Shown in pieces: positions 15,342 to 24,714 of a stretch of DNA of 64,000 bases. Numbering within the stretch: position 1 is the first letter of the stretch; each line of letters begins with the position of its first letter. The notes beneath the pieces are model-generated. The model was not told the DNA's origin and made no database searches. It saw only the letters and a program-made list of their open reading frames with translations. The DNA is from JAAEPI01 sp965212145 (GTDB lineage: Bacteria > Bacteroidota > Bacteroidia > Cytophagales > Cyclobacteriaceae). The position numbers were made by a program, and so were the translations under genes. The stretch lies in assembly GCA_965212145.1 (NCBI GenBank), contig CBDBUY010000003.1:62001-126000 (forward strand). The letters run 5' to 3'.

Positions 15342-15872
15342 ATGAAAAGAATCGCTCTTATTTTAGGCCTGTTTCTGACACTCGGAGCAAATGCTCAGAA
15401 ATACAAGGCTACTGAATCTCATATCCGTTTCTTCTCGGATGCACCCATAGAGGATATTGAAGCCATCAACAAGGACGCTTCCAGTGTGATGGATTTGGAG
15501 ACAGGAAATATGGTTTTTTCGGTACCCATCAAGAGCTTCACGTTTGAGAAGTCTCTGATGCAGGAGCATTTCAACGAGAATTACCTGGAGTCTGACAAGT
15601 ACCCCAAATGTCTTTTTCTTGGCACCATGAATACGACTGATCTCTCAGAAGGTGAAAACGAGGTGACCGTATCGGGGACAATGAATTTGCACGGTGTGAA
15701 AAAGGAGATGTCTGCCACTGGGACCATGACCAAATCAGGTGATAAAATTGAAGCGGAGGCCGTATTCACGGTGCTGCTCGAGGACTACAAGATTAAAATA
15801 CCACGGGCGCTGTTTCACAACATTGCCGAAGAAATAGAAGTGACCGTAAAATTCACCTATGAACCGAATTAG
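15342..15872 (+). CDS. YceI-family secreted protein
   Basis: 176 residues from ATG 15342 (MKRIALILGLFLTLGANAQ), with a cleavable signal ending ANAQ; the frame remains open upstream inside the preceding gene. The YceI lipocalin-like pattern is visible: SHIRFFSDAPIEDIEA, SFTFEKSLMQEHFNENYLESDKYP and VSGTMNLHGVKKEM. Family members bind polyisoprenoid-like lipids in the periplasm. It starts 1 base after the haem lipoprotein stop and overlaps the next gene by 14 bases. Confidence 0.9.
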   Translation: MKRIALILGLFLTLGANAQKYKATESHIRFFSDAPIEDIEAINKDASSVMDLETGNMVFSVPIKSFTFEKSLMQEHFNENYLESDKYPKCLFLGTMNTTDLSEGENEVTVSGTMNLHGVKKEMSATGTMTKSGDKIEAEAVFTVLLEDYKIKIPRALFHNIAEEIEVTVKFTYEPN

Positions 15873-16728
15873 CCTTTTTCTGCTTTCCACCTTCATTTGT
15901 TTTCAGCTCATGGCTCAAGACGAGCTTCTGGCATTGCTGGATGACCAAGAGGGTGATGAATATGTTTCAGCGACGTTTAAAAGTACTCGCTTGATCAACG
16001 GTCACACGGTTGAGATTCGTTCTCATAAAGTACTGGAGGCCGTGATTAGTCACCGATTTGGAGAGCCAAGAGGAATCAATAATTTCTATGGACTTGATAA
16101 TGCCAATGTTCGATTGGCACTGGAATATGGCTTGGCGAAAAATTTGAACATCGGGTTGGGACGCTCGTCCTTTTCACAGGATGTGGATACTTATGCGAAG
16201 TATCGACTTTTTAGACAATCCAAGAAAACTCCTGTGACGCTGACGGCCTTTGGCTCGATGGCCTTTGTTTCTGCCCCTTACCTTGATTTTGTAGAGCGGA
16301 AGCACAGGTTTAAGTACACCGGACAGTTGCTTATTGCGAGAAAATTCAGCTCCAGTTTTTCGATGCAGCTGATGCCTACCTTGGTTCAGCGAAATTTGGT
16401 GCCAACCAATGATGATGACAATGGCTTAATCGCATTGGGAGTAGGAGGAAGGCTGAAAATCACGAATCGAACGTCTTTCAATGTGGAGTGGTATCCTCAG
16501 CTATCTGATTACAACGACCAGCGGTACAATTCATTTGCCGTGGGTTTTGATATCGAGACGGGAGGCCATGTTTTTCAGTTGCATTTGACCAATGCCCAAC
16601 AAATGATTGAAGCCGGATTTATTGGCGAGACCTCAGATGACTTTATCCAAGACGGACTTCACTTCGGATTCAATATTTCCAGAGTGTTTGATCTAGGTAG
16701 AAACAAGAAAAATTGGGATTCAGAATGA
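15859..16728 (+). CDS. DUF5777 outer-membrane beta-barrel protein
   Basis: 289 residues with a signal peptide ending LMAQ. The body is an alternating-strand barrel with DUF5777 features: TRLINGHTVEIRSHKVLEAVISHRFGE near residues 44-70 and NVRLALEYGLAKNLNIGLGRS. It probably sits in the outer membrane and completes the haem lipoprotein-YceI-barrel operon. Its last 9 bases overlap the convergent TonB receptor gene. Confidence 0.82.
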   Translation: MNRISLFLLSTFICFQLMAQDELLALLDDQEGDEYVSATFKSTRLINGHTVEIRSHKVLEAVISHRFGEPRGINNFYGLDNANVRLALEYGLAKNLNIGLGRSSFSQDVDTYAKYRLFRQSKKTPVTLTAFGSMAFVSAPYLDFVERKHRFKYTGQLLIARKFSSSFSMQLMPTLVQRNLVPTNDDDNGLIALGVGGRLKITNRTSFNVEWYPQLSDYNDQRYNSFAVGFDIETGGHVFQLHLTNAQQMIEAGFIGETSDDFIQDGLHFGFNISRVFDLGRNKKNWDSE

Positions 16729-19158
16729 TCCCCTGAGGGCAATGATGAAATTTCTGCCAGGTGCACTTATTCCGCTGGAGTAAGGTCGATAATGCACATC
16801 GAAAATATTCTCAACGCCTGCATCCAGCGTGAGGAAATCATTGACCACAAAGCTTGTCTTCAGATTGAAAGTTATCCAGCCAGGTGATCCCTCGTCCGTG
16901 TATAGGTATGGCTTGTCTTCAATCTCGGCAGCAGGAATGTCATCGCGCCATCTCGGGCCGTTAAATTCTGCATAAAAGTCTATACGATGATCCTCCTTGT
17001 TCCATGTCAGACCAGCTCTTCCAAAGAGGGGTGTTGTGTGTCTAAGCGGTTCGCCGCTGGATTCTTCACCATCCGAGAAACTGGCTGTCCCATATCCGGA
17101 AATAACCTCCGAGACTCGTACTCTAGCTTGCACGCTTCCGCCATAAATGAACGCCTGATTGCCGTTGATCTGAGCCACTACACCGTGCTCCACGTCCGGA
17201 GTGCTAGCATCACCGTCATCATCTAGAAAAACAGTGGATTGACCATTTACCTGAAAATCACCACGTAGGATCGGATTATTCAGCGTGGTATAAAAGCCCA
17301 CCACATTCAAAGTCACCGGCCCAAATTTCGTTGACATACTAACTTCAGAGTTGTACGCATACTCGGGTTTTAGGTATTCGTTGGGAACTAAAATGATCGG
17401 CTGGCCATTTTCGTCCTCATCAAATTCAAAGACTTTTCCTACATCGTCTACATTCGGAGATCGAAATCCTGTGGAGAAATTGAACCCGAACTTGGTCTTT
17501 TCAGTTGGTAAGTAGACCAATCCAGCCGAGCCATTAAGCGCTCCGGTTTGTAAATTGATTTCTGAGAAGTCCAGCACTGAAGAGTTGTCGCTAGATCGTG
17601 AACCAGTCAGTTTGACAAAATTGTATCTACCTCCGAAGTTGAGGGTCCATTTGTCACTCAGTCTCGTGACCCAGTTGGCGTAGGCCGCTACACTGGTAAA
17701 TTGGCTACCATTGTCAGGATAGCGGGTTTCGACATCTGTTCTTTGCCCTGTGACCAAATTTTCCCGATATCCCGAGGAGGCCACTTCATTGTGCACCATT
17801 TCAAAGCCGTAAAACAGATCTCCTTTTGGCAACTCCTTGTCCAGATCAATATTCATGGAATAAACGTCCACCATCTCTGTCCGGGTTCTAAGCCGATCAT
17901 CACCAAAATCCCGATCGTTCCTGCTTTCTTCATATCGCTGAAATGCAGCAGTGATTCTAGCCTGGTCGAAAAGCTTCCTTTTATCGTAATGGTTGAACCT
18001 CAGGGAGTGCATTTGCCAGGTTTGAGCCCCGTAATACCATGCCCCGTGTTCCAATGAATCAGTTCCTGGTTTCGTGATCACTAAACGATCATACCTAGGG
18101 ATGTTGGAGGTTGTGCCGAAATAGAAACTGTACGAAATTTCCGAATGTTGATTCAGGAGAAATTTGAATTTTTGAACCGCATTAAATAAATCAAATCCGG
18201 AACCAACCTGAAGATTAGGGTCATCGTTGTTGACCAATTGATCTTCTCCGTTGATTCGATCCACGTAGTTAGGTCGCAGGAAATGCCCCTCGTATTTATC
18301 CGATCTGTTTGAGCCTGCCTTTAAGTCATCCATCCAGGTTCCGGTGATCGACCCAAAATAGGTGAACTTTCGACGAGAAAGAGACAAGTCGAAATGCCCG
18401 GTTCGTTCGTTGGCGGCTGAAGACCATCTGGTCATTAGGTTTCCGTCTACTTTGGTTCCGTTTTGATTCCAGGCTGGGTCGACAGTGTGAAAATCCATCA
18501 CTCCGCCTAGTGCATCACTTCCGTACAACACCGATCCAGGCCCGAACACTACTTCAGAAGACGCAACGGCATTCGGGTCAATGTTGATGACATTTTGGAG
18601 ATTGCCACCCCGATAAATGGCGTTGTTCATTCGCACTCCATCAACGACCAATAAGACGGCATTCGCAGAGAAACCACGAAGCTTTGGACTGCCACCACCT
18701 AGCTGACTTTTTTGAACGAATACTTGCCCGCTTTGATTCAGCAAGTCAGCCGAAGTGGTCGGGTTGTTAAACGAAATAGACTTTCGCTCCACAGATAAAA
18801 TTTGCTGTGATAGATCCTTCTCATCTTGTTCCCATTTATTGGCAGAAATAACTACCTCATTGAACCAAACTAGTTTTTCCTTCAGCGTAATTCTAAAGCT
18901 CTCGGCTCGTAAACTGTCTGCTAAAACGCGTTTGTCTTCGAATGACGGATGTTGAAAATGGAAGTAACCTGTTTGGGGAAAATGACTGATGTCAGCTTTG
19001 CCATTATCATTTGTAAAGGCCGTGTATGATCTTTTGTCGTGGTAAATAAAGACTTCAGAAACAGGTTCATTTTTGGCATCCAGAACTTCCACCGTCTGTC
19101 CGAGAGTGAGGAGTGAAATCAACCAACCTCCCAAAAACCCAATGCCTTTTTTACCCAT
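16720..19158 (-). CDS. TonB-dependent outer-membrane receptor, haem/iron-type
   Basis: 812 residues from ATG 19158 (MGKKGIGFLGGWLISLL); a TTG 18 bases upstream is a weaker start. After the signal comes a carboxypeptidase-regulatory-like domain (VEVLDAKNEPVSEVF). The plug has SPKLRGFSANAVLLVVDGVRMNNA and VFGPGSVLYGSDALGGVMDF, the pattern of haem/haemoglobin-type receptors, and the protein closes with a C-terminal barrel ending in Phe (IIALRGSF). It would import a large ligand using TonB-ExbBD; the ligand is not certain. Confidence 0.88.
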   Translation of the reverse strand: MGKKGIGFLGGWLISLLTLGQTVEVLDAKNEPVSEVFIYHDKRSYTAFTNDNGKADISHFPQTGYFHFQHPSFEDKRVLADSLRAESFRITLKEKLVWFNEVVISANKWEQDEKDLSQQILSVERKSISFNNPTTSADLLNQSGQVFVQKSQLGGGSPKLRGFSANAVLLVVDGVRMNNAIYRGGNLQNVINIDPNAVASSEVVFGPGSVLYGSDALGGVMDFHTVDPAWNQNGTKVDGNLMTRWSSAANERTGHFDLSLSRRKFTYFGSITGTWMDDLKAGSNRSDKYEGHFLRPNYVDRINGEDQLVNNDDPNLQVGSGFDLFNAVQKFKFLLNQHSEISYSFYFGTTSNIPRYDRLVITKPGTDSLEHGAWYYGAQTWQMHSLRFNHYDKRKLFDQARITAAFQRYEESRNDRDFGDDRLRTRTEMVDVYSMNIDLDKELPKGDLFYGFEMVHNEVASSGYRENLVTGQRTDVETRYPDNGSQFTSVAAYANWVTRLSDKWTLNFGGRYNFVKLTGSRSSDNSSVLDFSEINLQTGALNGSAGLVYLPTEKTKFGFNFSTGFRSPNVDDVGKVFEFDEDENGQPIILVPNEYLKPEYAYNSEVSMSTKFGPVTLNVVGFYTTLNNPILRGDFQVNGQSTVFLDDDGDASTPDVEHGVVAQINGNQAFIYGGSVQARVRVSEVISGYGTASFSDGEESSGEPLRHTTPLFGRAGLTWNKEDHRIDFYAEFNGPRWRDDIPAAEIEDKPYLYTDEGSPGWITFNLKTSFVVNDFLTLDAGVENIFDVHYRPYSSGISAPGRNFIIALRGSF

Positions 19159-19210
19159 AGTTTTCAAAGCTTGCAAATAAGCCCTTATTCTTGCCGCAAG
19201 TATCTCGAAA

Positions 19211-20170
19211 ATGCCAGTTCTAAAAAAATCAGGTTACACGAAAAGGCCATGGTATTTGGCTAGCAATCATCTGGAGACCATCGTGCCCTCTATGCTCTTT
19301 GAAACTAAGGGAGTACAATACGAACGCGAGCGGATCACGCTCCCCGATGATGATTTTTTGGATTTGGACTGGCTGAAAAATGGACATGATCGGTTAATCA
19401 TATTGTCCCATGGGCTTGAGGGAAGCTCGGATCGTCAGTACATGACCAGAGCTGCCAAGTATTTTAATGACAGGAATTGGGATGTGTTGGCCTGGAATTG
19501 TCGTGGCTGTTCCGGGGAGGTGAATAAAGCCAAACGAACGTATCAACATGGTGATGTCGTTGATATTGGGGCCGTTGTTTCAAGGGCTTTGAAAGATTCT
19601 TATGAGTCCATTGCATTAATTGGATATTCCATGGGCGGCAACATGATGCTGAAATATATAGCCGTGAACGAGACTGATCCTCGGATCAAAGCGGCCGTTG
19701 GCTTTTCTGTTCCGTGCAATTTGGAGGACAGTTCTTCAGCGATAAATCGAAAAAATAATCGTTTTTACGAGAAGCGATTTCTCAGAAAGCTAAGAGACAA
19801 GATTGTCCTGAAGGAGGATCAATACCCCGAACTGAAAACCGATTGGGAGCAGATTCACGATTTTGGTGATTTCAATAGGGTGTTCACATTACCGGTTTTT
19901 GGTTTTGAGACAGAGCGTGAGTTTTTGAATCAGGCCAGAACTGACCACATTCTTGATCAAATTCAAATTCCAACGCTGATCGTCAACGCCCTAAATGATC
20001 CCATGCTCGAGGGAAGAAATTATCCCTTTGAGAGTGCCGAGCAATGTGAAAAAGTCTATTTAGAAACACCCGAAGTGGGCGGGCATGTCGGTTTCACCTT
20101 GAAATGGAATGATGTCTCTTACATGGAGACAAGAGCTGAAGAATTTATCAATTCTGCTCTTTTGGTTTGA
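19211..20170 (+). CDS. YheT-family alpha/beta hydrolase
   Basis: 319 residues with the YheT/ABHD1-3 pattern: an N-terminal NHLETIVPS, oxyanion region HGLEGSS, nucleophile elbow GYSMGG with Ser140, an acid in NALNDPM and the catalytic His in VGGHVGF. It is probably a cytoplasmic or membrane-associated esterase of unknown substrate. It is divergent from the TonB receptor with 52 bases between starts, and its 3' end overlaps msrB by 23 bases. Confidence 0.88.
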   Translation: MPVLKKSGYTKRPWYLASNHLETIVPSMLFETKGVQYERERITLPDDDFLDLDWLKNGHDRLIILSHGLEGSSDRQYMTRAAKYFNDRNWDVLAWNCRGCSGEVNKAKRTYQHGDVVDIGAVVSRALKDSYESIALIGYSMGGNMMLKYIAVNETDPRIKAAVGFSVPCNLEDSSSAINRKNNRFYEKRFLRKLRDKIVLKEDQYPELKTDWEQIHDFGDFNRVFTLPVFGFETEREFLNQARTDHILDQIQIPTLIVNALNDPMLEGRNYPFESAEQCEKVYLETPEVGGHVGFTLKWNDVSYMETRAEEFINSALLV

Positions 20171-20636
20171 ATTTCAATGAAACCGAATTGATACAATATC
20201 TGAGGCCTGTTGGTTTCGGTCCGTCAGGAAACACATGGCCAAGATGACCGTCGCATCGAGCACACAGCACCTCAGTTCTGGTCATTCCGTAACTTTTATC
20301 GACTTCCTCAGCGACATTTTCGTCGTTAATTTTATCCCAAAAGCTAGGCCAGCCCGTTCCTGATTTGAATTTGGTTTCTGAACTGAAGAGTGGAAGGTCA
20401 CAAGCTTTGCACACGAAAACACCGTCTTCCTTGACATTCAGGAGTTTTCCACTGAAGGCTCTTTCAGTGCCCTTTTCTCTGAGCACATAATATTCGAAAT
20501 CATTGAGCTCATTTTTCCATTCCGACTCAGATTTTTCAATTTTCTTGATAGACCCGAAAGTGTTGGGCTTTTCCTGCTTGGGTTGGGCACAGGCTCCAAA
20601 AGCCACGAGAACTAAGATTGGTAAAGCGTATTTCAT
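20148..20636 (-). CDS. msrB: Peptide-methionine (R)-S-oxide reductase, lipoprotein
   Basis: 162 residues. It reduces methionine-R-sulfoxide in proteins. Both zinc-binding pairs are present (CKAC, CARC), along with TGWPSFWD, GHLGHVFPDGP and the catalytic Cys148 in RYCINSVSLKF. The start MKYALPILVLVAFGACAQ gives a signal with a lipobox at GAC, so it acts in the envelope, unlike cytoplasmic MsrB proteins. It is convergent with the hydrolase gene. Confidence 0.93.
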   Translation of the reverse strand: MKYALPILVLVAFGACAQPKQEKPNTFGSIKKIEKSESEWKNELNDFEYYVLREKGTERAFSGKLLNVKEDGVFVCKACDLPLFSSETKFKSGTGWPSFWDKINDENVAEEVDKSYGMTRTEVLCARCDGHLGHVFPDGPKPTGLRYCINSVSLKFKPKEQN

Positions 20637-20730
20637 AGTGGGATGGCAACAGTAAATGCAGAAAAAAAGTTCAGAGTTTGAGGATTGAAATCTTGTAGAT
20701 CATTTAATTACGATTACCGACCTTCACGAT

Positions 20731-21561
20731 GTGGAAAAAGTATCCATTATTTGCTTATCTCATAATCATGCCCCATTTCTCAATGAGGCGTTGGAATCAG
20801 TTCTGTGGCAGACCCATAAAAACATCGAATTAATCATCGTGGACGATGGGAGCACAGATGGCAGCAAGGAGGTGATTGGCCATTTTTTGAAGTCACATCC
20901 CCATATGATGTTCATCAATAACATCAAACCCAAAGGAAATTGCGCTGCTTTCAATCAGGGTTGGAGGTCTTCCTCAGGGAAGTTTTTAATCGACTTGGCC
21001 GCCGATGATGTGCTAATGCCCAGTCGGGTGGAGGAAGGGTTGAAAAGGCTTGAAGAAACGGGAGCCGGGGTTCATTTTTCGGATGCTGAGATCATCAGGG
21101 AAAATGGTGATTCGATGGGTCGGCACAATGCCAGATTCACCGACCCAATTCCTGAAGGCGATCTTTACCGCGAGCTTATCCGTCGTTATCTGATTTGTCC
21201 GCCTACGATGATGTTTCGTCGAGAAGTCATGGAGAAATTGAACGGCTATGACGAAAACTTAGCGTTTGAGGACTTTGATTTCTGGGTGAGGTCTGCGCGG
21301 CACTTCGAGTACAGCTTTTCAGATGAGGTCCTGGTTAAGAAGCGGGTCGTGAAGAATTCTCACGCCTCAACTCAGGAGAAATTCAGAAATGCACATCAGG
21401 AGTCAATCCTCAAAGTTTGCTGGAAAATCCTGGAAATGAATAAATCAGAGGCAGAGAACCAGGCACTTAAGAAAAGGTGTTGGCACGAGATTCGTCAATG
21501 CATAAAAAAAGGTAACCTGGGGTTAGTTCCAAGTTACCTTTCCATCTTAAAACAATGCTAG
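20731..21561 (+). CDS. Family 2 glycosyltransferase
   Basis: 276 residues, GTG start. It has a GT-A fold: SIICLSHNHAPFLNEALESV at the start, IIVDDGSTDGS for nucleotide binding, LAADDVLMP as the DxD-like metal site and LAFEDFDFWVR as the acceptor/base region. It probably adds a sugar to a surface polysaccharide or protein. It stands alone on its strand, between msrB and a convergent RRM gene. The end of the coding sequence also holds the terminator of that gene. Confidence 0.88.
   Translation: MEKVSIICLSHNHAPFLNEALESVLWQTHKNIELIIVDDGSTDGSKEVIGHFLKSHPHMMFINNIKPKGNCAAFNQGWRSSSGKFLIDLAADDVLMPSRVEEGLKRLEETGAGVHFSDAEIIRENGDSMGRHNARFTDPIPEGDLYRELIRRYLICPPTMMFRREVMEKLNGYDENLAFEDFDFWVRSARHFEYSFSDEVLVKKRVVKNSHASTQEKFRNAHQESILKVCWKILEMNKSEAENQALKKRCWHEIRQCIKKGNLGLVPSYLSILKQC
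21508..21541 (-). terminator. Intrinsic terminator of the RRM gene inside the opposing CDS
   Basis: AAAGGTAAC-C-TGG pairs with CCA-A-GTTACCTTT (one C/A mismatch) around an 8-base loop. On the minus strand it is followed by seven T. It lies within the last codons of the glycosyltransferase. Confidence 0.68.
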
Positions 21562-21562
21562 T

Positions 21563-21817
21563 TTATCTTCTATCTTCTCTTGGTCGTGCTTGCTTAACTA
21601 CAATGTTTCTGCCTTCCAATTCTGACTCGTTCAGTGCGTTGATAGCATTCTGAGCTTCGTCATCATTTGGCATTTCTACAAATCCAAATCCTTTGGATCT
21701 GTTCTCAAACTTGTCAAAAATAATTTTGGCAGAGCTTACTTCTCCGTGGGCCTCAAAAAGGTCCTTTAGCGTGTCTTCCTTGGTATTGTAAGACAGCTGT
21801 GCAACAAAAATGTTCAT
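21563..21817 (-). CDS. Small RRM-domain RNA-binding protein
   Basis: 84 residues, a single RNA recognition motif with RNP2 (IFVAQL) at residues 3-8, RNP1 (KGFGFVEM) near 42-49 and a basic tail (ARPREDRR). Small RRM proteins are common in cyanobacteria and Bacteroidota and bind single-stranded RNA. The gene is monocistronic, with its own terminator at 21508-21541 and a 75-base gap from the lipoprotein gene upstream on the same strand. Confidence 0.93.
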   Translation of the reverse strand: MNIFVAQLSYNTKEDTLKDLFEAHGEVSSAKIIFDKFENRSKGFGFVEMPNDDEAQNAINALNESELEGRNIVVKQARPREDRR

Positions 21818-21892
21818 TATAAAAAAATAAAATGGATGAACCCGAAAGGTTCTAAAAATTACGGCCGTAAGGTAAGCCTAAATATTGATTAT

Positions 21893-22555
21893 TTATTCGG
21901 TAATGGTGATTTCGTACTCTCGCTTGTAAGAAACGGTGGACTCACCTCCGGCCTGAGTCCCTTCGTCAATTGGCTCAGAATACTTCCTGGAAATGATCAA
22001 TGTGGCTGGTCCTGTTGGTAGGGAAGTTAAGTGCTCCGGCAGGATTTCGATCTTATTTCCGACATTGAAAACACAGGTCAATCCGTTTTCAAAAGATTGA
22101 ATGGTAATGACAAAATATCCATTCCCGTATGGTATTTGGTCACCCTGCCAAGGCAGGTCATAATATTTTCCTTTTTGAAGGTTCGAAACGGGATGAGCCA
22201 AATCAAAATCAAATAGCTCGATGAGATTTATATAATCCTTTCCGGTTTCGTCTGTCCACTGGTAGTATCCTTCGAGGACATCATGAATCTGACGTTTATA
22301 GTGCAAACCCGTGATTACGTCACTTTTTTCGTATAGCCGGTAATCTTCAAAAAAGATCGGATTGTTTAATCTGAGCGGAGTTTGACCAAACCTAAAATCC
22401 AGCCTAGTGGTCATGGCATTCCGAGTGGCGTTGAACTCTGTGTCGTAGTAGGTGGCGATACGATCCTGATTGACATTGTCGGCCTCTTCAATGGTGTAGC
22501 AGCTACTTATTGTCAAAATAAACGAGGAGAGAAGGAGCAGGAGAAGGGCTTTCAT
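21893..22555 (-). CDS. Lipoprotein of unknown function
   Basis: 220 residues. The signal LLLLLLSSFILTISSCYT has its lipobox at SSC. The mature protein is mixed alpha/beta without a recognised domain; notable segments are TRLDFRFGQTPLRL and GYYQWTDETGKDYINL. It is probably an outer-membrane or periplasmic lipoprotein. It lies on the same strand as the RRM gene, separated by 75 bases. Confidence 0.7.
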   Translation of the reverse strand: MKALLLLLLSSFILTISSCYTIEEADNVNQDRIATYYDTEFNATRNAMTTRLDFRFGQTPLRLNNPIFFEDYRLYEKSDVITGLHYKRQIHDVLEGYYQWTDETGKDYINLIELFDFDLAHPVSNLQKGKYYDLPWQGDQIPYGNGYFVITIQSFENGLTCVFNVGNKIEILPEHLTSLPTGPATLIISRKYSEPIDEGTQAGGESTVSYKREYEITITE

Positions 22556-22647
22556 GGTAATCCTTAGTCCAGATTTAATGGGTTCTCCCCTAAGATGGCT
22601 TGTGAATTCAAAAAATCATTATTTCGTAACTTGAAGTAAAAAGGATC

Positions 22648-23259
22648 ATGAGAAACTTATTCTTTTCAGGACTTACGCTCCTAACATTTGTCGTATCCGC
22701 ACAGGTTGATCAACCAACGGTTGACATTCGTCCTACCATTCAGCAAGTTTTTGATGCCGTGAAGAATGGCGAGCCGGATGCGCTGCTGTCAATGAGGTTG
22801 AAAAAATCTGAAGTAATAGACTTCCAGCAAGTGCTCAACCAAAACAAAGGGAAGGGCATGGATGCTGAAATTGACAAGCTACTCAAGGAGATAAATGGGC
22901 TGGTCGACAATTTTGAAAAATTTGATGCCCGGCAGCTGACGGATATAACGGCCAATTATGAACGTTTGATGAAGTATGCTGAGGAAAATGGATTCAGCTG
23001 GAATAAAGCCAAGTACCTATTTGAGACGTATGAAATGCGAAAGAGGGGGCCATTTCATGTGGAGACCAATGTGTTATTGACAACTATTGTACCTATGAGC
23101 AATGGTGATCAGCGTATCGGAGTTCGATTTGAGGTTGTGCTGATTGGTAACCGGTGGGCATTGATTGAAGGAGTTGTTCCTGAAAATTCCTATAGAAATG
23201 ATGAATGGAACGAGGAGGCTGCAGAAGCCGTCGAGGAAGTTGACGATGGGGGTTATTAA
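22648..23259 (+). CDS. Secreted protein of unknown function
   Basis: 203 residues. A cleavable signal (MRNLFFSGLTLLTFVVSAQ) precedes a helical region (residues 30-120, DAEIDKLLKEINGLVDNFEKF) and a strand-rich end (HVETNVLLTTIVPMSNGDQRI). The C-terminus is very acidic (EEAAEAVEEVDDGGY). No family recognised. The 3' end overlaps the convergent oxidoreductase gene by 4 bases. Confidence 0.72.
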   Translation: MRNLFFSGLTLLTFVVSAQVDQPTVDIRPTIQQVFDAVKNGEPDALLSMRLKKSEVIDFQQVLNQNKGKGMDAEIDKLLKEINGLVDNFEKFDARQLTDITANYERLMKYAEENGFSWNKAKYLFETYEMRKRGPFHVETNVLLTTIVPMSNGDQRIGVRFEVVLIGNRWALIEGVVPENSYRNDEWNEEAAEAVEEVDDGGY

Positions 23260-24212
23260 GCGATCTGGATCACGATTTTTCCTTTGTGACTTCCTTTCCC
23301 AAAATATCGAATTAGTATGGGTACTTCTTCTAAAGCGTAAGGCCCGTCTATGACCGGGGCAAGTTTACCATCAACGAATAGATCATTGATTTGATCATTG
23401 TCCTTGTTGGGACGAAGAGACACAATATGGAGATTCTTCTTGCCCATTGCTCGGGCCCAGACTAGTTGGAAAAGTCGCCACAAATCACCCCCAATAGTAA
23501 CATAGGAGCCACCCTCTCTCAGGCATCTTAAGAAATGACGTGGAGGTCTTTTGGTTTTTGCGTCCAGGATTAGGTCATAAGTTTCGCCAAGATTCGTGCA
23601 GTCAGCCCCCCTGAAGTCAATCACACGATCACATCCTAGTGATTTCATCAGTTCAAGTTTTTCGCTAGAGTCAACTCCCGTAATATTCGCTTCAAAAGTC
23701 TTAGCAATTTGAATGGCCAAAACGCCCATTCCCCCACCAGCGCCATTTATTAGAACTTTCTGTCCTTTCTTGATTTCACCAACATCTACAAGACCCTGCC
23801 AGGCAAGCATGGCCGCATGTGGCAAAGCAGCAGCTTGATTAAAAGACATTTTGTCCGGAATTTTCGTGAGGGAATCGATCTCCACAGCTGCATACTCAGC
23901 AAACGTACCCCAACCATGACCCGATATGTCCCCATACACGCGATCCCCAATTTGAAATTCATCCACTTGACCGCCAAGCTCTTCTATGGTACCGGCCAAC
24001 TCTATTCCTGGAATTGGATTCTTGGGTTTGAATAGTCCAAAGATCAGTCGATACACTCCAGGTTTGCCTTGCACCAAACTCCAATCCCAATCATTGATTG
24101 CCGTAGAATGAATCTTCACCATCGCTTGACCTGACTTTGGTCTGGGCTTCTCAATCTTCCCGACCTTAAGTTTCTCTGGTGGACCGTATGATTTACATAG
24201 AAGGGTTTTCAT
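23256..24212 (-). CDS. Zinc-independent MDR oxidoreductase (quinone-reductase-like)
   Basis: 318 residues of the medium-chain dehydrogenase/reductase family. GroES-like N-terminus (AMVKIHSTAINDWDW, PGIELAGTIEELG), Rossmann motif GAGGGMGVLAIQIAK near residues 152-167, and LGCDRVIDF. The catalytic zinc ligands of alcohol dehydrogenases are absent, which points to an NADPH-dependent quinone or enone reductase. It is cytoplasmic and appears monocistronic. Confidence 0.88.
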   Translation of the reverse strand: MKTLLCKSYGPPEKLKVGKIEKPRPKSGQAMVKIHSTAINDWDWSLVQGKPGVYRLIFGLFKPKNPIPGIELAGTIEELGGQVDEFQIGDRVYGDISGHGWGTFAEYAAVEIDSLTKIPDKMSFNQAAALPHAAMLAWQGLVDVGEIKKGQKVLINGAGGGMGVLAIQIAKTFEANITGVDSSEKLELMKSLGCDRVIDFRGADCTNLGETYDLILDAKTKRPPRHFLRCLREGGSYVTIGGDLWRLFQLVWARAMGKKNLHIVSLRPNKDNDQINDLFVDGKLAPVIDGPYALEEVPILIRYFGKGSHKGKIVIQIA

Positions 24213-24282
24213 TAGTAAGAAAGATAGCCGTTTTGATCAGAAACGCTGAGGACAATTTACAGTTGTGCCTGCTCGACTTTTC

Positions 24283-24648
24283 TCATCGATTATCTCTTTT
24301 TCCCCACCCCTGAAATAATGATTTCTTTAGTCTGGGAAACTGCTCCAGTATCCTCATGACTTGATGCCAGTTTCGAGCGGTCATTTTGTGTTCGCCACCA
24401 CCGTCTAAGGTAAACTGAAATGTCACTCGTGGACTTACGATTTCGATGGGTTTACGATTGGAGAACTGGCGGTGAATCTGGTAATCCTGAACCAACCAGC
24501 GCTCATCGTCATCATTCAGCTCTTGAGGATAATTATGGTCCAGCTGAACGTACCGCTTGTCATTTTCCATCCAGATACGCATCAAATGATACTCTTTTTG
24601 GAATTGCTTTCCTCTAACAACCTCGTAATACCCCGGCGCTAATTTCAT
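24283..24648 (-). CDS. Hypothetical protein divergent from the LexA-like regulator
   Basis: 121 residues, soluble, rich in Arg, Gln and aromatic residues (MRIWMENDKRYVQLDHNYP, VSPRVTFQFTLDGGGEHKM). No family recognised. Its start codon abuts the palindrome at 24649-24667, so it is probably controlled by the divergent LexA/UmuD-like protein and may belong to a stress regulon. Confidence 0.6.
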   Translation of the reverse strand: MKLAPGYYEVVRGKQFQKEYHLMRIWMENDKRYVQLDHNYPQELNDDDERWLVQDYQIHRQFSNRKPIEIVSPRVTFQFTLDGGGEHKMTARNWHQVMRILEQFPRLKKSLFQGWGKRDNR

Positions 24649-24667
24649 GTTCTATAAATAATAGAAC
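24649..24667. promoter_or_regulatory. Candidate LexA-like operator
   Basis: Perfect 7-bp inverted repeat GTTCTAT-AAATA-ATAGAAC in the 66-base space between divergent starts. Further half-sites (TTAGAA) occur to its right, so both genes could be controlled from this one region. Confidence 0.58.
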
Positions 24668-24714
24668 AATATTAGAAATATTACGTAAATTAGAACCAAG
24701 AAAAACGATCAATA

